Below the pieces are notes generated by a model. It did no database searches and was not told the DNA's origin. It saw nothing but the letters and a program-made list of their open reading frames with translations. DNA of 61,530 bases from an uncultured Bacillota bacterium (lineage in GTDB: Bacteria; Bacillota; Clostridia; Christensenellales; UBA1242), in assembly GCA_949289785.1 (NCBI GenBank), contig CASEOW010000043.1, positions 1 through 61,530 on the forward strand, given 5' to 3'. Of the stretch, positions 1 through 8,583 are shown piece after piece. Both the position numbers and the translations under genes were made by a program. Numbering within the stretch: the stretch's first letter is position 1; every line of letters begins with the position of its first letter.

Positions 1-221
1 AGCTCTATTATATTATCACATCACTCTCTTAATTGTCAACACTTTTTTTAACTTTTTTTTACATTTTTTTATCTTTTTTCTTTTTCTTACTAAACGCCCA
101 GACGCGTTGTAATTACTGTTATTCCTTTTTATTTTTTTATTACTCTATTTATTATTTTTTTTTACTCCATTTGTTACTTTCTTTTATATTATTTATTCTG
201 AAATTTTGTTGTTTTATGTAT

Positions 222-250
222 AAAAAAATCTTAGATATAATCTAAGATTT
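222..250 (-). terminator. Rho-independent terminator after cmk
   Basis: A perfect 11-bp inverted repeat (226-236 with 240-250, 3-nt loop) lies next to an A-run at 222-228. Read on the minus strand this is a hairpin followed by seven U, just past the cmk stop codon. Nothing else was recognised in 1-221, which is T-rich low-complexity sequence. Confidence 0.85.
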
Positions 251-281
251 CTACTTTATTTAATATATTTTTTTTAAATCA

Positions 282-935
282 TTACTTTATATAAGTTAAA
301 ATTTTTTCTAATGTTTGTTCAAGATTTATATTGCTATTATCTATAATTATACTATCATTTGCAGGTTTTAATGGAGCAACTTTTCTATGCCTATTATCAA
401 AATCTCTTTTTCTTAAATCATCCAAAACTTTTTCATATGTTGGTGCATTAGGTTTATCTTTTATTTGTTCATATCTTCTTTTAGCCCTAATTTCTTCATC
501 AGCTGTTAAATAAAATTTATACTCTGCGTTTGGAAGAACAACTGTTCCTATATCTCTACCTTCTAAAATACAGTTATGTTCTTTAGCAAAATTTTGTTGT
601 AAATCTAAAATTTTTGCACGAACTTCTGGAAAACTAGAAATTTCAGAAGATAGCATGCTTATTTCTTCTTCTCTTAAATTTGGAGTAAAATCAATACCAC
701 ATACAAAAACATGTTGCACAGAATCAATAAATTTAATATCAACATCTATTTCTTTTACTAATTTATCTACAGTGTCTTTATTAATAGGTTTGTTAAATTT
801 GTATCTATAATAACAAGCTATACCTCTATAAAGAGCACCAGTATCAAGCATATAAAATCCTAATCTTTTTGATAAAAGTTTCGCAAGTTCACTTTTTCCA
901 CTTCCTACAGGACCATCTATAGCAATATTTATCAT
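282..935 (-). CDS. cmk: Cytidylate kinase
   Basis: The protein of 217 residues phosphorylates CMP and dCMP to the diphosphates in pyrimidine salvage, in the cytosol. The N-terminus carries the P-loop GPVGSGKS at residues 8-15. It is followed by the Cmk-type motif LDTGALYRG and, in the middle, by EGRDIGTVVLPNA, which are typical of the bacterial CMP kinase family. The length fits the family (about 215-230 residues). It is the last gene of the minus-strand run and is followed by a clear terminator. The start is supported by an AGGGGAG-like ribosome site just upstream. Confidence 0.95.
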   Translation of the reverse strand: MINIAIDGPVGSGKSELAKLLSKRLGFYMLDTGALYRGIACYYRYKFNKPINKDTVDKLVKEIDVDIKFIDSVQHVFVCGIDFTPNLREEEISMLSSEISSFPEVRAKILDLQQNFAKEHNCILEGRDIGTVVLPNAEYKFYLTADEEIRAKRRYEQIKDKPNAPTYEKVLDDLRKRDFDNRHRKVAPLKPANDSIIIDNSNINLEQTLEKILTYIK

Positions 936-979
936 TTTTTCTCCCCTTATAATATCTATTTTTAAAAATAATTAATTAC

Positions 980-1474
980 TTACTTCTTTTTGCGTGGCGA
1001 AAATATCATAGCAAAAAAAGAAGCAATAAGTACAATAATTAGACCATAACCAATACTCATAACTGGACTTCCATCTTTTATATTCTCTATTACAGATGAA
1101 ATTTGATTGTCTTTTGCAGTATATACTATCATCATTATAGAAGCAATAGAAGTAAACACAAAAAATGAAATCGAAGCAATCTTTGTTCCAACATAAGATT
1201 TATTATTTGTAGCCCTTGCAATTAAATTTAGCAAAGTTAAAAGTATCATTATTCCACAACTTACCATTGATAATATTAAAAATACATTACCTACAGTTAA
1301 ATATGTGTTTTGATTATCATTAAAAGAAATATTGTTATAACAATTCTTTTTTGAAAGACCAAATAAATCGCCTAATTCTGCTAAAGTCGCATTACCATAT
1401 ATTGCAAAAACAGGTTGTGAATACATAATAAACGATAATACACCTAAAAGCAAAGTTAATATCCCCCAAACCAT
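980..1474 (-). CDS. Small polytopic membrane protein, unknown function
   Basis: The 164-residue product is not recognised. It has about four hydrophobic segments: one at the N-terminus (VWGILTLLLGVLSF), then one near residues 60-85, one near 100-120 and one near 140-158. A polar loop with several Asn and one Cys (KKNCYNNISFND) lies between the first two. The C-terminus ends in SPRKKK, which suggests a cytoplasmic tail by the positive-inside rule. It lies between cmk and an unknown gene on the same strand. The layout says only that it is an integral membrane protein. Confidence 0.7.
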   Translation of the reverse strand: MVWGILTLLLGVLSFIMYSQPVFAIYGNATLAELGDLFGLSKKNCYNNISFNDNQNTYLTVGNVFLILSMVSCGIMILLTLLNLIARATNNKSYVGTKIASISFFVFTSIASIMMIVYTAKDNQISSVIENIKDGSPVMSIGYGLIIVLIASFFAMIFSPRKKK

Positions 1475-1520
1475 AAAGACTCCTTTTATATACTATGATA
1501 TTTAAATTACTATAGTTATG

Positions 1521-1907
1521 TTAGTTTTCAAATAAACTTTGATAAATTTCTTTAGTAGTGTTATTAGCTAAAATTATTTTTGTTTTTAATATATTTTTTA
1601 TATTTTCGTCTTTTATTGAAGCTATGTATGAAGCAACACAAGCTGAAATATTATTCAAAGATTTAATTAATTCCATTATGTTAGGATAATCATAATCATT
1701 TGTTTTTTCATCGTTAATATCAAAATCTTCTTTTATTTCTTCAAATGTATCTTTAATTAATGCACGAACTAATATCTGTCCGTTTTTACTAAATTTTTGA
1801 CTATCTTCTACATTTCCATCATTTAAAGCAATTTCACTTTTAATAAAGAAATCACAAGCATTAGTAGCGGCTTCTAAAAGTTCTATTAGCTCATTGAATT
1901 CATCCAT
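1521..1907 (-). CDS. Conserved-looking hypothetical protein, helical and acidic
   Basis: The 128-residue product is not recognised. It is acidic, looks largely alpha-helical (heptad-like FNELIELLEAATNAC at the start) and has no signal peptide or membrane segment. The start overlaps the end of the mscS gene by 8 nt, so the two are probably translationally coupled, and a small soluble partner or regulator of the channel is possible but unproven. Two Cys residues (near 18 and 90) have no metal-site spacing. Confidence 0.65.
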   Translation of the reverse strand: MDEFNELIELLEAATNACDFFIKSEIALNDGNVEDSQKFSKNGQILVRALIKDTFEEIKEDFDINDEKTNDYDYPNIMELIKSLNNISACVASYIASIKDENIKNILKTKIILANNTTKEIYQSLFEN

Positions 1908-3030
1908 TTTTATTTCCTTTTATTACTTGATTTTCTTTTTTCTTAGATTTTTTCTGTTGAGTATTATTTTCTTTAGTTGTTATTTTTTCTTTATTCTTTT
2001 TGTTTATTAAAGTTAGATTTTCTTCATCACTTTTAATTAACGCAGTATTTTCACCAATAGACAATTTGTCGTTATTTTTAAATTTATTCTTATTTTTCCT
2101 TTTTTGCTTTTTAAAAATCTCAACAAAATCCATTTTTTCTAAATCGATTTTAAAATTTTCATCTCTAACTTTTTCTATTCTCTTAGGTAGACTTTTTCCT
2201 TCAACCGGCATTACTGGTTTATCCTTTCTTTCACGAATTTCAATTTGATCATAAGGAATAGAAATTTTATTTCGTTTTAGTTCATTAAACACGCCTTCCA
2301 TTAAATCATGATAAACAGTCCAATAATCTTCTGAATCGCACCAACATTTTGCAATAAATTCAATACTACTAGAATTTAAAGCATTTAATCTACAAAATGG
2401 TTCAGGGTTCAAAAGAACTTTTCCGTTACTATACATAACATCTTTTATAATTTTTTCAACTTGTTTAACATCACTTTCATAGCTTACATTAAATTTAATA
2501 TCAACCCTTCTAGTTTTGCTAGAATCGTAATCTACAACACAATTATTTACTATTGTGGAGTTTGGAATGGTAACTCTCTTGTTATCTGCAGTTAAAATAG
2601 TAGTAAAAAGAAAATTTATTTCAATAACATTACCTTCTTTCCCATCAACTTGTATATAATCACCCTTTTTAAACATTTTAGAAGAAACTACTATTATACC
2701 ATTAGCTGCATTAGCAATATTGTTTTCTAAAGCAAGACCTACAGCAAGTAATAATGCACTAATAGCTGTTAATAATCCTGTTAATTCAATTCCTATTATA
2801 CTTAAAAGAATTAAAACTAAACATAAATAAAACAACAATTTTAAAATTGCACATATGAACCCAACTGCTATAGGTTCCATTTTTGTTTTTTTTAATAATC
2901 TTCTAGTAATGTTAAGCAATATTTTTATAACTATAATTCCCAACAATAAAACTGCAAAGAATATAACTATATTCCAAGCATTAGTTTTAAAAAAATTTAC
3001 AATATCATTCCATATTTTATTCCAATCCAT
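1900..3030 (-). CDS. Small-conductance mechanosensitive channel, MscS family
   Basis: The protein of 376 residues has three N-terminal hydrophobic helices. The pore-lining third helix has the Gly/Ala-rich pattern ALLLAVGLALENNIANAANG, followed by the beta domain with the typical KKGDYIQVDGKEGNV and TTILTADNKRVTIPNS motifs. The fold ends near residue 270. The last roughly 100 residues are a low-complexity Lys/Glu/Asn tail not needed in family members. MscS channels open under membrane tension to release osmolytes on hypo-osmotic shock. The gene overlaps the following small ORF by 8 nt. Confidence 0.93.
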   Translation of the reverse strand: MDWNKIWNDIVNFFKTNAWNIVIFFAVLLLGIIVIKILLNITRRLLKKTKMEPIAVGFICAILKLLFYLCLVLILLSIIGIELTGLLTAISALLLAVGLALENNIANAANGIIVVSSKMFKKGDYIQVDGKEGNVIEINFLFTTILTADNKRVTIPNSTIVNNCVVDYDSSKTRRVDIKFNVSYESDVKQVEKIIKDVMYSNGKVLLNPEPFCRLNALNSSSIEFIAKCWCDSEDYWTVYHDLMEGVFNELKRNKISIPYDQIEIRERKDKPVMPVEGKSLPKRIEKVRDENFKIDLEKMDFVEIFKKQKRKNKNKFKNNDKLSIGENTALIKSDEENLTLINKKNKEKITTKENNTQQKKSKKKENQVIKGNKNG

Positions 3031-3045
3031 GTTTATCTCCTGTAA

Positions 3046-3663
3046 TTATTCTTTAAAATTATTAATAGTTTTTTGTAATAAATTAAAAAATTGTCCAACC
3101 TCTTTTCCATCAAAGAAAGAATGATGAAATCTAAATGAAATATTTAATTTATAACGAAATAAATTTTTATGCATTTTTCCCCAAATCATAAAAGGTCTTA
3201 GGAAATCTTCTGTATAACCACATGAAACACTTTCAAACTCTCTATTTACTACTGCAGATGTGCTAACTAAAGCTTGATTATCAAGAAAAATATGTTCACA
3301 ATTTTCATAACAAACATTATTATAAAAATTATACAATTTTTCAAAATCTGAAAATGTTTTTTGATAAGGTATTCCAATATAACTATGTAATCCTATTTTA
3401 TTTTCTATAATCCAATTAACATAAACATTTTCAAAATATTTAATTGAATTATCATTATTAAAATCATAGTGAAAATTATCTATTAATTGACTTGCATTTT
3501 GTATACAATAGCAAATCATACAATTTAATTTATGTTTTTTCTTTCTCTTTACTAAATTTGTGATGTCAATTTTGGATGTTATAGTAAACATAGGATTTTT
3601 AGCAATCCTAAATCTTTCTACACGATTTTTATATTTAAAATTATCTAAATCTATAATTTTCAT
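3046..3663 (-). CDS. Chloramphenicol acetyltransferase-like acyltransferase
   Basis: The protein of 205 residues matches the CAT fold along its length. It starts with an ID-containing segment, has SKIDITNL near residue 30 and a PFMIWGK strand late in the protein. It ends with the catalytic HHSFFDG motif at residues 180-186 (family HHxxxDG, His as base), followed by GQFFNLLQKTIN. The length is close to that of classical CAT (about 215). The chloramphenicol-specific pocket cannot be judged from sequence, and many genomic CAT-like proteins act on other acceptors. Drug resistance should therefore not be assumed. The start has an AGGTGAG ribosome site. Confidence 0.85.
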   Translation of the reverse strand: MKIIDLDNFKYKNRVERFRIAKNPMFTITSKIDITNLVKRKKKHKLNCMICYCIQNASQLIDNFHYDFNNDNSIKYFENVYVNWIIENKIGLHSYIGIPYQKTFSDFEKLYNFYNNVCYENCEHIFLDNQALVSTSAVVNREFESVSCGYTEDFLRPFMIWGKMHKNLFRYKLNISFRFHHSFFDGKEVGQFFNLLQKTINNFKE

Positions 3664-3748
3664 CTCTCACCTAGTTATTAGTTTAACATAAAATATAAAA
3701 TTTACAAATAAAAAGATAAAAATATTAATTTTTTTGTAGAATTTAAAT

Positions 3749-3783
3749 AAAAAAAAATAAAAGGAATTTCAAAATCCTTTTAT
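3749..3783 (-). terminator. Rho-independent terminator after the flavin reductase gene
   Basis: An AAAAGGA/TCCTTTT stem (about 3757-3783) with an A-rich tract on its left side lies just past the stop codon at 3795. Read on the minus strand it is a hairpin followed by a U-rich tract. Confidence 0.7.
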
Positions 3784-3794
3784 CTTTTACATAT

Positions 3795-5846
3795 CTAAAT
3801 TTTTTCTGCAACTTTCCATGCACTCCAAACAACAGTTCTTAAATTTCCAATTTTTAAGGCATCTCCTATAACATGTATGTGTTTCTTTTCTTTAAAAATT
3901 GGATTAGGTGTATATCCAACAGATGATATAACATTATCACATTCAATTTTAAATTCATCTAAACCTTTTTGAACCACAACAAAATTATCATTAATTTCTT
4001 TTACAAAACTTTCAAGATAAACCTTTATATTATTATGTTTAAAATAATCTCTTAAATAAGATGAATTTGCAAGACATACTCCTCTTGTTGCAATTAAATC
4101 ATTTTTTGCTTCAATGATTATTGGTTGTTTACCTTCTAATGAAAGTTGATATGCTATTTCACATCCAGTAAGCCCTCCACCAATAACTACTACTTTTTGT
4201 CCCACTATATTATGATTTTCCAAATATTCTATCGCCTCTATTGTTTTATCAAAACCTTTTATATTTAATTTTTTAGGAATTGCTCCAGTAGCAACAACAA
4301 TTTCATCAGCTTTAATTTTTGATAAATCTTTAATTTCAGTATTATATTTTACTTCAATTTTAAGTTTGGATATTTGACGTTTATACCATTCAAGCAACAT
4401 TCTGTCGCGTTCTTTAAAATCCATTTTACCTGCAGAAATAAATACACCACCTAATTTATCAGTCTTTTCATAGATTGTTACATTATGTCCTCTTAATGTG
4501 GCAATTCTAGCAACTTCCATACCACCTAGACCGCCACCAATAACAGCTACAGTTTTTATCCTTTTAGCAGGCTTTATATCATACTTACCACCATCCATGG
4601 TCATTGGGTTTAGTGCACATCTAGACATGTGTTTTGAGTCTTGCATAGGTTGATCATTTGAAACACCTTCATAATGAGCCATGGTAAGACAAGCGTTATG
4701 ACAATAAATGCAAGGTTGAATATCTTCTACTTTATCTTCTAATAATTTTGTTACCCAATGGCTATCTGTTAAAAATTGTCTTGCTACACCCATAGCATCA
4801 ATTTCGCCATCTTCAATAGCTTTTGCAGCAGTATCAGCCTCCATTTTACCGGCACATACAACAGGAATAGAAACTGCTTGTTTAATTTTTGAAACATCTT
4901 CAAGATTACAATTCTTAGGCATATAAAGTGGTGGATGAGCCCAATACCAAGCATCATATGTCCCATTATCAGTATTTAACATATCATACCCTGCTTGTTC
5001 TAGATATTTAGCTGCTTTAATACCCTCATTTATATCACGACCAATTTCTTTAAAATCTTCTCCTGGTAATATACCCTCACAAAAATCTTTTGTTTTACTT
5101 ACTGCAGAATATCTTAAACTAACAGGATAATCATCTCCACATTCTTTTTTAATTGCTTTAACAACTTCTACAGCAAATCTATATCTATTTTCAAAACTTC
5201 CACCATATTCATCATTTCTATGATTAGTATATTCAAGTGTAAATTGGTCAAGAAGGTAACCTTCATGTACTGCATGTATTTCAACACCATCAATACCAGC
5301 GTCTTTACACAATTTAGAAGTTTTAGCAAAAGCTTTTATCATATCTTTAATTTCTTTTTTTGTTAAAGCTCTACATTGATATCCTTTAAGCCATCTTGAA
5401 GGTAATGGACTAGGACTTGCACACAAATAAGGTAAATTTATTACAGGCTTAAGTAAAGTTGACAAAAATTTATTTTTAATAATTGGAGCCATTGAATTTG
5501 GTATAGAAAAAGAACGACCAAAACCAGCTGTTAATTGAACAAACACTTTGGCGCCTGTCTTATGTAATTCTTCCATATAAGGTTTTAATTTTTTAAATGT
5601 TTTTTTACTTTTATATAACCATTGACCACCTATTAAATTTTTTAATGGTGCAATACCTGGTATAATAAGTCCAACATTATTTTTAGCCAAATCCATAAAA
5701 AAATCGCATGCATCTTTATCAAGATGATGTGGTTCCATCCAGCCAAATAGAGAAGTTCCTCCCATTGGACACAACACAATTCTATTTTTAATTTCTACAT
5801 TTCCTATTTTCCAAGGTGTAAATAGAGGTTGATACTTTTTATCCAT
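3795..5846 (-). CDS. NADH:flavin oxidoreductase, 2,4-dienoyl-CoA reductase/enoate reductase type
   Basis: The protein of 683 residues has the layout of FMN/FAD/[4Fe-4S] enoate reductases. Residues 1-360 form an old-yellow-enzyme TIM barrel (VEIHAVHEGYLLDQF, NHRNDEYGGSFENR). A Cys cluster follows (CIYCHNAC, with one more Cys in SRCALNP) and should bind a 4Fe-4S centre. The C-terminal half has two dinucleotide-binding motifs, VIGGGLGGMEVARI for FAD and VVIGGGLTGCEIA for NAD(P)H. These enzymes reduce C=C bonds of unsaturated acids, CoA esters or steroids in anaerobes. The substrate cannot be assigned. The start has an AAAGGAG ribosome site. It appears to be a single-gene unit with its own terminator. 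Confidence 0.9.
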   Translation of the reverse strand: MDKKYQPLFTPWKIGNVEIKNRIVLCPMGGTSLFGWMEPHHLDKDACDFFMDLAKNNVGLIIPGIAPLKNLIGGQWLYKSKKTFKKLKPYMEELHKTGAKVFVQLTAGFGRSFSIPNSMAPIIKNKFLSTLLKPVINLPYLCASPSPLPSRWLKGYQCRALTKKEIKDMIKAFAKTSKLCKDAGIDGVEIHAVHEGYLLDQFTLEYTNHRNDEYGGSFENRYRFAVEVVKAIKKECGDDYPVSLRYSAVSKTKDFCEGILPGEDFKEIGRDINEGIKAAKYLEQAGYDMLNTDNGTYDAWYWAHPPLYMPKNCNLEDVSKIKQAVSIPVVCAGKMEADTAAKAIEDGEIDAMGVARQFLTDSHWVTKLLEDKVEDIQPCIYCHNACLTMAHYEGVSNDQPMQDSKHMSRCALNPMTMDGGKYDIKPAKRIKTVAVIGGGLGGMEVARIATLRGHNVTIYEKTDKLGGVFISAGKMDFKERDRMLLEWYKRQISKLKIEVKYNTEIKDLSKIKADEIVVATGAIPKKLNIKGFDKTIEAIEYLENHNIVGQKVVVIGGGLTGCEIAYQLSLEGKQPIIIEAKNDLIATRGVCLANSSYLRDYFKHNNIKVYLESFVKEINDNFVVVQKGLDEFKIECDNVISSVGYTPNPIFKEKKHIHVIGDALKIGNLRTVVWSAWKVAEKI

Positions 5847-5961
5847 ATTTTTTCTCCTTTATAATATCTTAAAAAATAATAAAATAATTGTCAAATATAA
5901 TAAGAAAAATAATAATTATCTTTAAAATCAATTAATTAAAAATTATAACAATATTTTTATT

Positions 5962-6834
5962 TTATTCTTCATTTCTATTAATAATTTGTATAAGAAATTC
6001 TTTAAAATCTTTAGATATTTCTTCATCACACAAAGCCATTTCAACATTTGTTTTCATATAGTCAAGTTTATTTCCACAATCATATCTTTTTCCTTCATAT
6101 AAAAGACCTAAAATATCATTTTTTTCTTTAGACTTTACATTTAACGCATCAGTCAGTTGATATTCTCCATTTACAGTTGGTTTTATTTTTTCTAAATAAT
6201 CAAAAATATCTGGCGTTAAAAGATATCTACCCATTATAGCAATATTACTTTTAGTTTGATTCATTTTAGGCTTTTCTATTAAATTATTTATTTTAACTAA
6301 TTTATTTACACATTCACCTTCGACAATTCCGTATTTTTCTCTATCTTTATCATTAACTTCTTTTAATGCTATAATACTTTTACTTGTTTTTTCATACTCT
6401 TCAATTAATTGTTTAATTACTGGTTTTTTATTTATAAAAAATTCATCTCCACACAATACTATGAAAGGTTCATCTCCAACCCAATTTTTGGTAGATAAAA
6501 CAGCATCACCACTTCCCAAAATTCTCTTTGATTGCATAAAATAATAGTTAGCACTATTTTCAATATTTTTTAGATTTTGATATAAATCTTTTTTATTTTT
6601 ATTAATTAAAAATTCTTCAAGATCTACATTCTTACTAAAATGATTTTGGACTATATTACCATTTCCTGAAGTAACAAATAAAATTTCCTTAATATCACTT
6701 TTAATTAACTCATCAACAATTAATTGTATAATTGGAGTATATACAACACTTAGCATTGTCTTAGGAATAGCTTTACTAAAAGGCAAACATCTAACTCCAT
6801 AACCTGCGATTAATACAACTGCTTTTTTAATCAT
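5962..6834 (-). CDS. UTP-glucose-1-phosphate uridylyltransferase-like protein (divergent GalU)
   Basis: The protein of 290 residues aligns end to end with GalU/GtaB: sugar nucleotidyltransferase start, KAIPK, GDEPFIVLCGDE, IEKP, NGEYQLTDAL and YEGKRYDCGNKLDY. GalU makes UDP-glucose for envelope glycans. Several positions normally fixed differ. The GlyLeuGlyThrArg loop reads GYGVR, KEMLP reads KTMLS, VDKP reads VYTP, GLGHAV reads GSGDAV and LGDD reads CGDE. The catalytic Arg/Lys and the first Asp of GD are kept. It may be an active enzyme with a changed substrate or a weakened copy. The start has a GAGG ribosome site. Confidence 0.8.
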   Translation of the reverse strand: MIKKAVVLIAGYGVRCLPFSKAIPKTMLSVVYTPIIQLIVDELIKSDIKEILFVTSGNGNIVQNHFSKNVDLEEFLINKNKKDLYQNLKNIENSANYYFMQSKRILGSGDAVLSTKNWVGDEPFIVLCGDEFFINKKPVIKQLIEEYEKTSKSIIALKEVNDKDREKYGIVEGECVNKLVKINNLIEKPKMNQTKSNIAIMGRYLLTPDIFDYLEKIKPTVNGEYQLTDALNVKSKEKNDILGLLYEGKRYDCGNKLDYMKTNVEMALCDEEISKDFKEFLIQIINRNEE

Positions 6835-6881
6835 TTTAACCTCAAAAATTTATAGATTATTTATTTTTATTTAAACAAATA

Positions 6882-8111
6882 CTAATTATTACAATTAAAC
6901 TGGTATTCAAAAAAGGATATGCAACATTTTTCCATAGTTTCTACATCTTTATAAGCTACTGTTTCTATAGTTGAATGCATCGCTAATTGTGCAATTCCAA
7001 TATCACAAGAATTCATTTGTAATAAAGAGCTTGTGAACAATCCTAAAGTCGATCCACATCGTATATCTGAATTACAATAAAAATCTTGATATTCTATATT
7101 ATTTTCTTCTAGCATTACTTTTATTTTACTAGAAGAATACGCGTCTGTTGAATAGTTTATATTATGTTTTATTACTATTCCTTTTCCTAGTTTTACTTGT
7201 TCAACAATATCACTTTTTTCGGGATGTGCTGGATGAATTGCATGGGCATTGTCAATAGAAAGAATTAAACCCTTATTACAAGCTTGAATAAACTTGGAAT
7301 TTGAAAAAGATAGAGAATTATTTATCATTTGTAATACAGAAGTAAGAAAAGAAGAATTTGCGCCTTGTTTTGTCATACTACCAATTTCTTCATTATCAAA
7401 GCAACAAGCTATACTTATACCACTTGAATTGCAATTACATATTCCCTGAATAATACACCAAACACTTATGAGATTATCTAATCTTGGTGAACACAAATAT
7501 TCATTTTTAAAACCTGATCTAAATGGTGACAAATCAGGAACTACAAACAAATCTGCATCTATTACATTTTTTATATTTAAAAATGAATATATATCTTCAA
7601 CATTTCCAGCTAAAGGTAATAAGTCATTTTGAACAGTAAATTTAACACCTTCATTCATATCTCTATTTTGATGAATTGCAAGACTTGGAATATTTACATT
7701 GTTTTTACTTTCTACAAGCTTTGAAATAATTTTTTCATTTTCTTTACAAAAAACACGTCCAGCAATTTTCATTGGGATATCAAATAAACTATAATAATTG
7801 ATAGAACCATATTTTTCTACATTGACTCTACTTCCTACTAAAGAAGGTATAAGTTTATTACCTTTGACTTTTAGAGATGGAGAATCAGTATGCGCTTCGG
7901 CAATATTAAAAAAATAATTATTTAAATTTCCAATAGTAAAAGCTATAATAGAACTTTGATTTTTAACAATATAATATTTTCCGCCTTTTTCTAGATTCCA
8001 ATTATCACTAAAAAATAATCTTTGAAAACCATATTCTTTTAAGATTATTTCACAATTTTCCGTGGTATGAAAAGATGTTAAAGACTTTTTTAAAAATTCT
8101 TCTAATTTCAT
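6882..8111 (-). CDS. M18 family metalloaminopeptidase
   Basis: The protein of 409 residues is a cytosolic di-zinc aminopeptidase of the DAP/ApeB type, removing N-terminal residues from peptides. The visible metal and catalytic motifs are AHTDSP (His74, Asp76), PRLDNL (Asp212), CFDNEEIGS (Glu241-Glu242), IDNAHAIHP and, near the end, a His in LAMHSTIE. The length fits the family. I chose the ATG at 8111, with GGGAGAA 6-7 nt upstream, over an upstream TTG six codons earlier. It stands alone next to the tRNA. Confidence 0.92.
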   Translation of the reverse strand: MKLEEFLKKSLTSFHTTENCEIILKEYGFQRLFFSDNWNLEKGGKYYIVKNQSSIIAFTIGNLNNYFFNIAEAHTDSPSLKVKGNKLIPSLVGSRVNVEKYGSINYYSLFDIPMKIAGRVFCKENEKIISKLVESKNNVNIPSLAIHQNRDMNEGVKFTVQNDLLPLAGNVEDIYSFLNIKNVIDADLFVVPDLSPFRSGFKNEYLCSPRLDNLISVWCIIQGICNCNSSGISIACCFDNEEIGSMTKQGANSSFLTSVLQMINNSLSFSNSKFIQACNKGLILSIDNAHAIHPAHPEKSDIVEQVKLGKGIVIKHNINYSTDAYSSSKIKVMLEENNIEYQDFYCNSDIRCGSTLGLFTSSLLQMNSCDIGIAQLAMHSTIETVAYKDVETMEKCCISFFEYQFNCNN

Positions 8112-8257
8112 ATAACTTCTCCCTTTCAAAAAAATATGTTAATAAAGTAAATTATATTTAAAAGTAAAATTATTTTATTTATAATTGAAAAAGTATTTTA
8201 TTGAAAATGATAAACTTCCCCTATTAACACAATGTCTTTTAATAACAATTATATTTT

Positions 8258-8333
8258 TGGAGCTGATGGTGGGACTTGAACCCACGACCTACGCATTACG
8301 AATGCATTGCTCTACCGACTGAGCCACATCAGC
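8258..8333 (-). tRNA. tRNA-Thr (anticodon CGT)
   Basis: On the minus strand the sequence folds into a full cloverleaf. The acceptor stem is GCTGATG/CATCAGC, the D arm is GCTC/GAGC and the anticodon stem is ATGCA/TGCAT with loop TTCGTAA, giving anticodon CGT. The T arm is GTGGG/CCCAC with loop TTCAAGT. Discriminator T and CCA are encoded. The anticodon reads ACG, decoding threonine. Confidence 0.95.
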
Positions 8334-8530
8334 ATAAAAAACTATACTTTTATTTTATTAAGTTTTTTACGATTAAAATTACAAACTTTTTTACAAACAA
8401 AATAAAAACAACATATTTTATTAAATCATTAATATTTTATCATATTATTTTAATTTTCAAAACATTTTTAAAAAATTAATTTAATTATTAAAGTATTATC
8501 TTATATTCAAATAAAAGTTTTTTTTTAATA

Positions 8531-8558
8531 TTGACTTTTATTGAAATTATAGTATAAT
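8531..8558 (+). promoter_or_regulatory. Sigma-A type promoter for the ankyrin gene
   Basis: TTGACT (8531-8536) and TATAAT (8553-8558) are separated by 16 nt and lie 25 nt upstream of the start codon. Transcription would begin near 8565, leaving a short leader with the GGAGG site at 8573-8577. Confidence 0.75.
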
Positions 8559-8583
8559 ATTTATGTAAAATTGGAGGAAATAG

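Noticed and set aside
33-245. 70-residue hydrophobic ORF on the plus strand
   Set aside because: Phe/Leu-only composition from a T-rich tract, no ribosome site, and it runs into the cmk terminator.
3046-3663. Antibiotic resistance call for the CAT-like gene
   Set aside because: The catalytic HHxxxDG motif is shared with acyltransferases of other substrates, and the drug-binding residues cannot be judged by eye.
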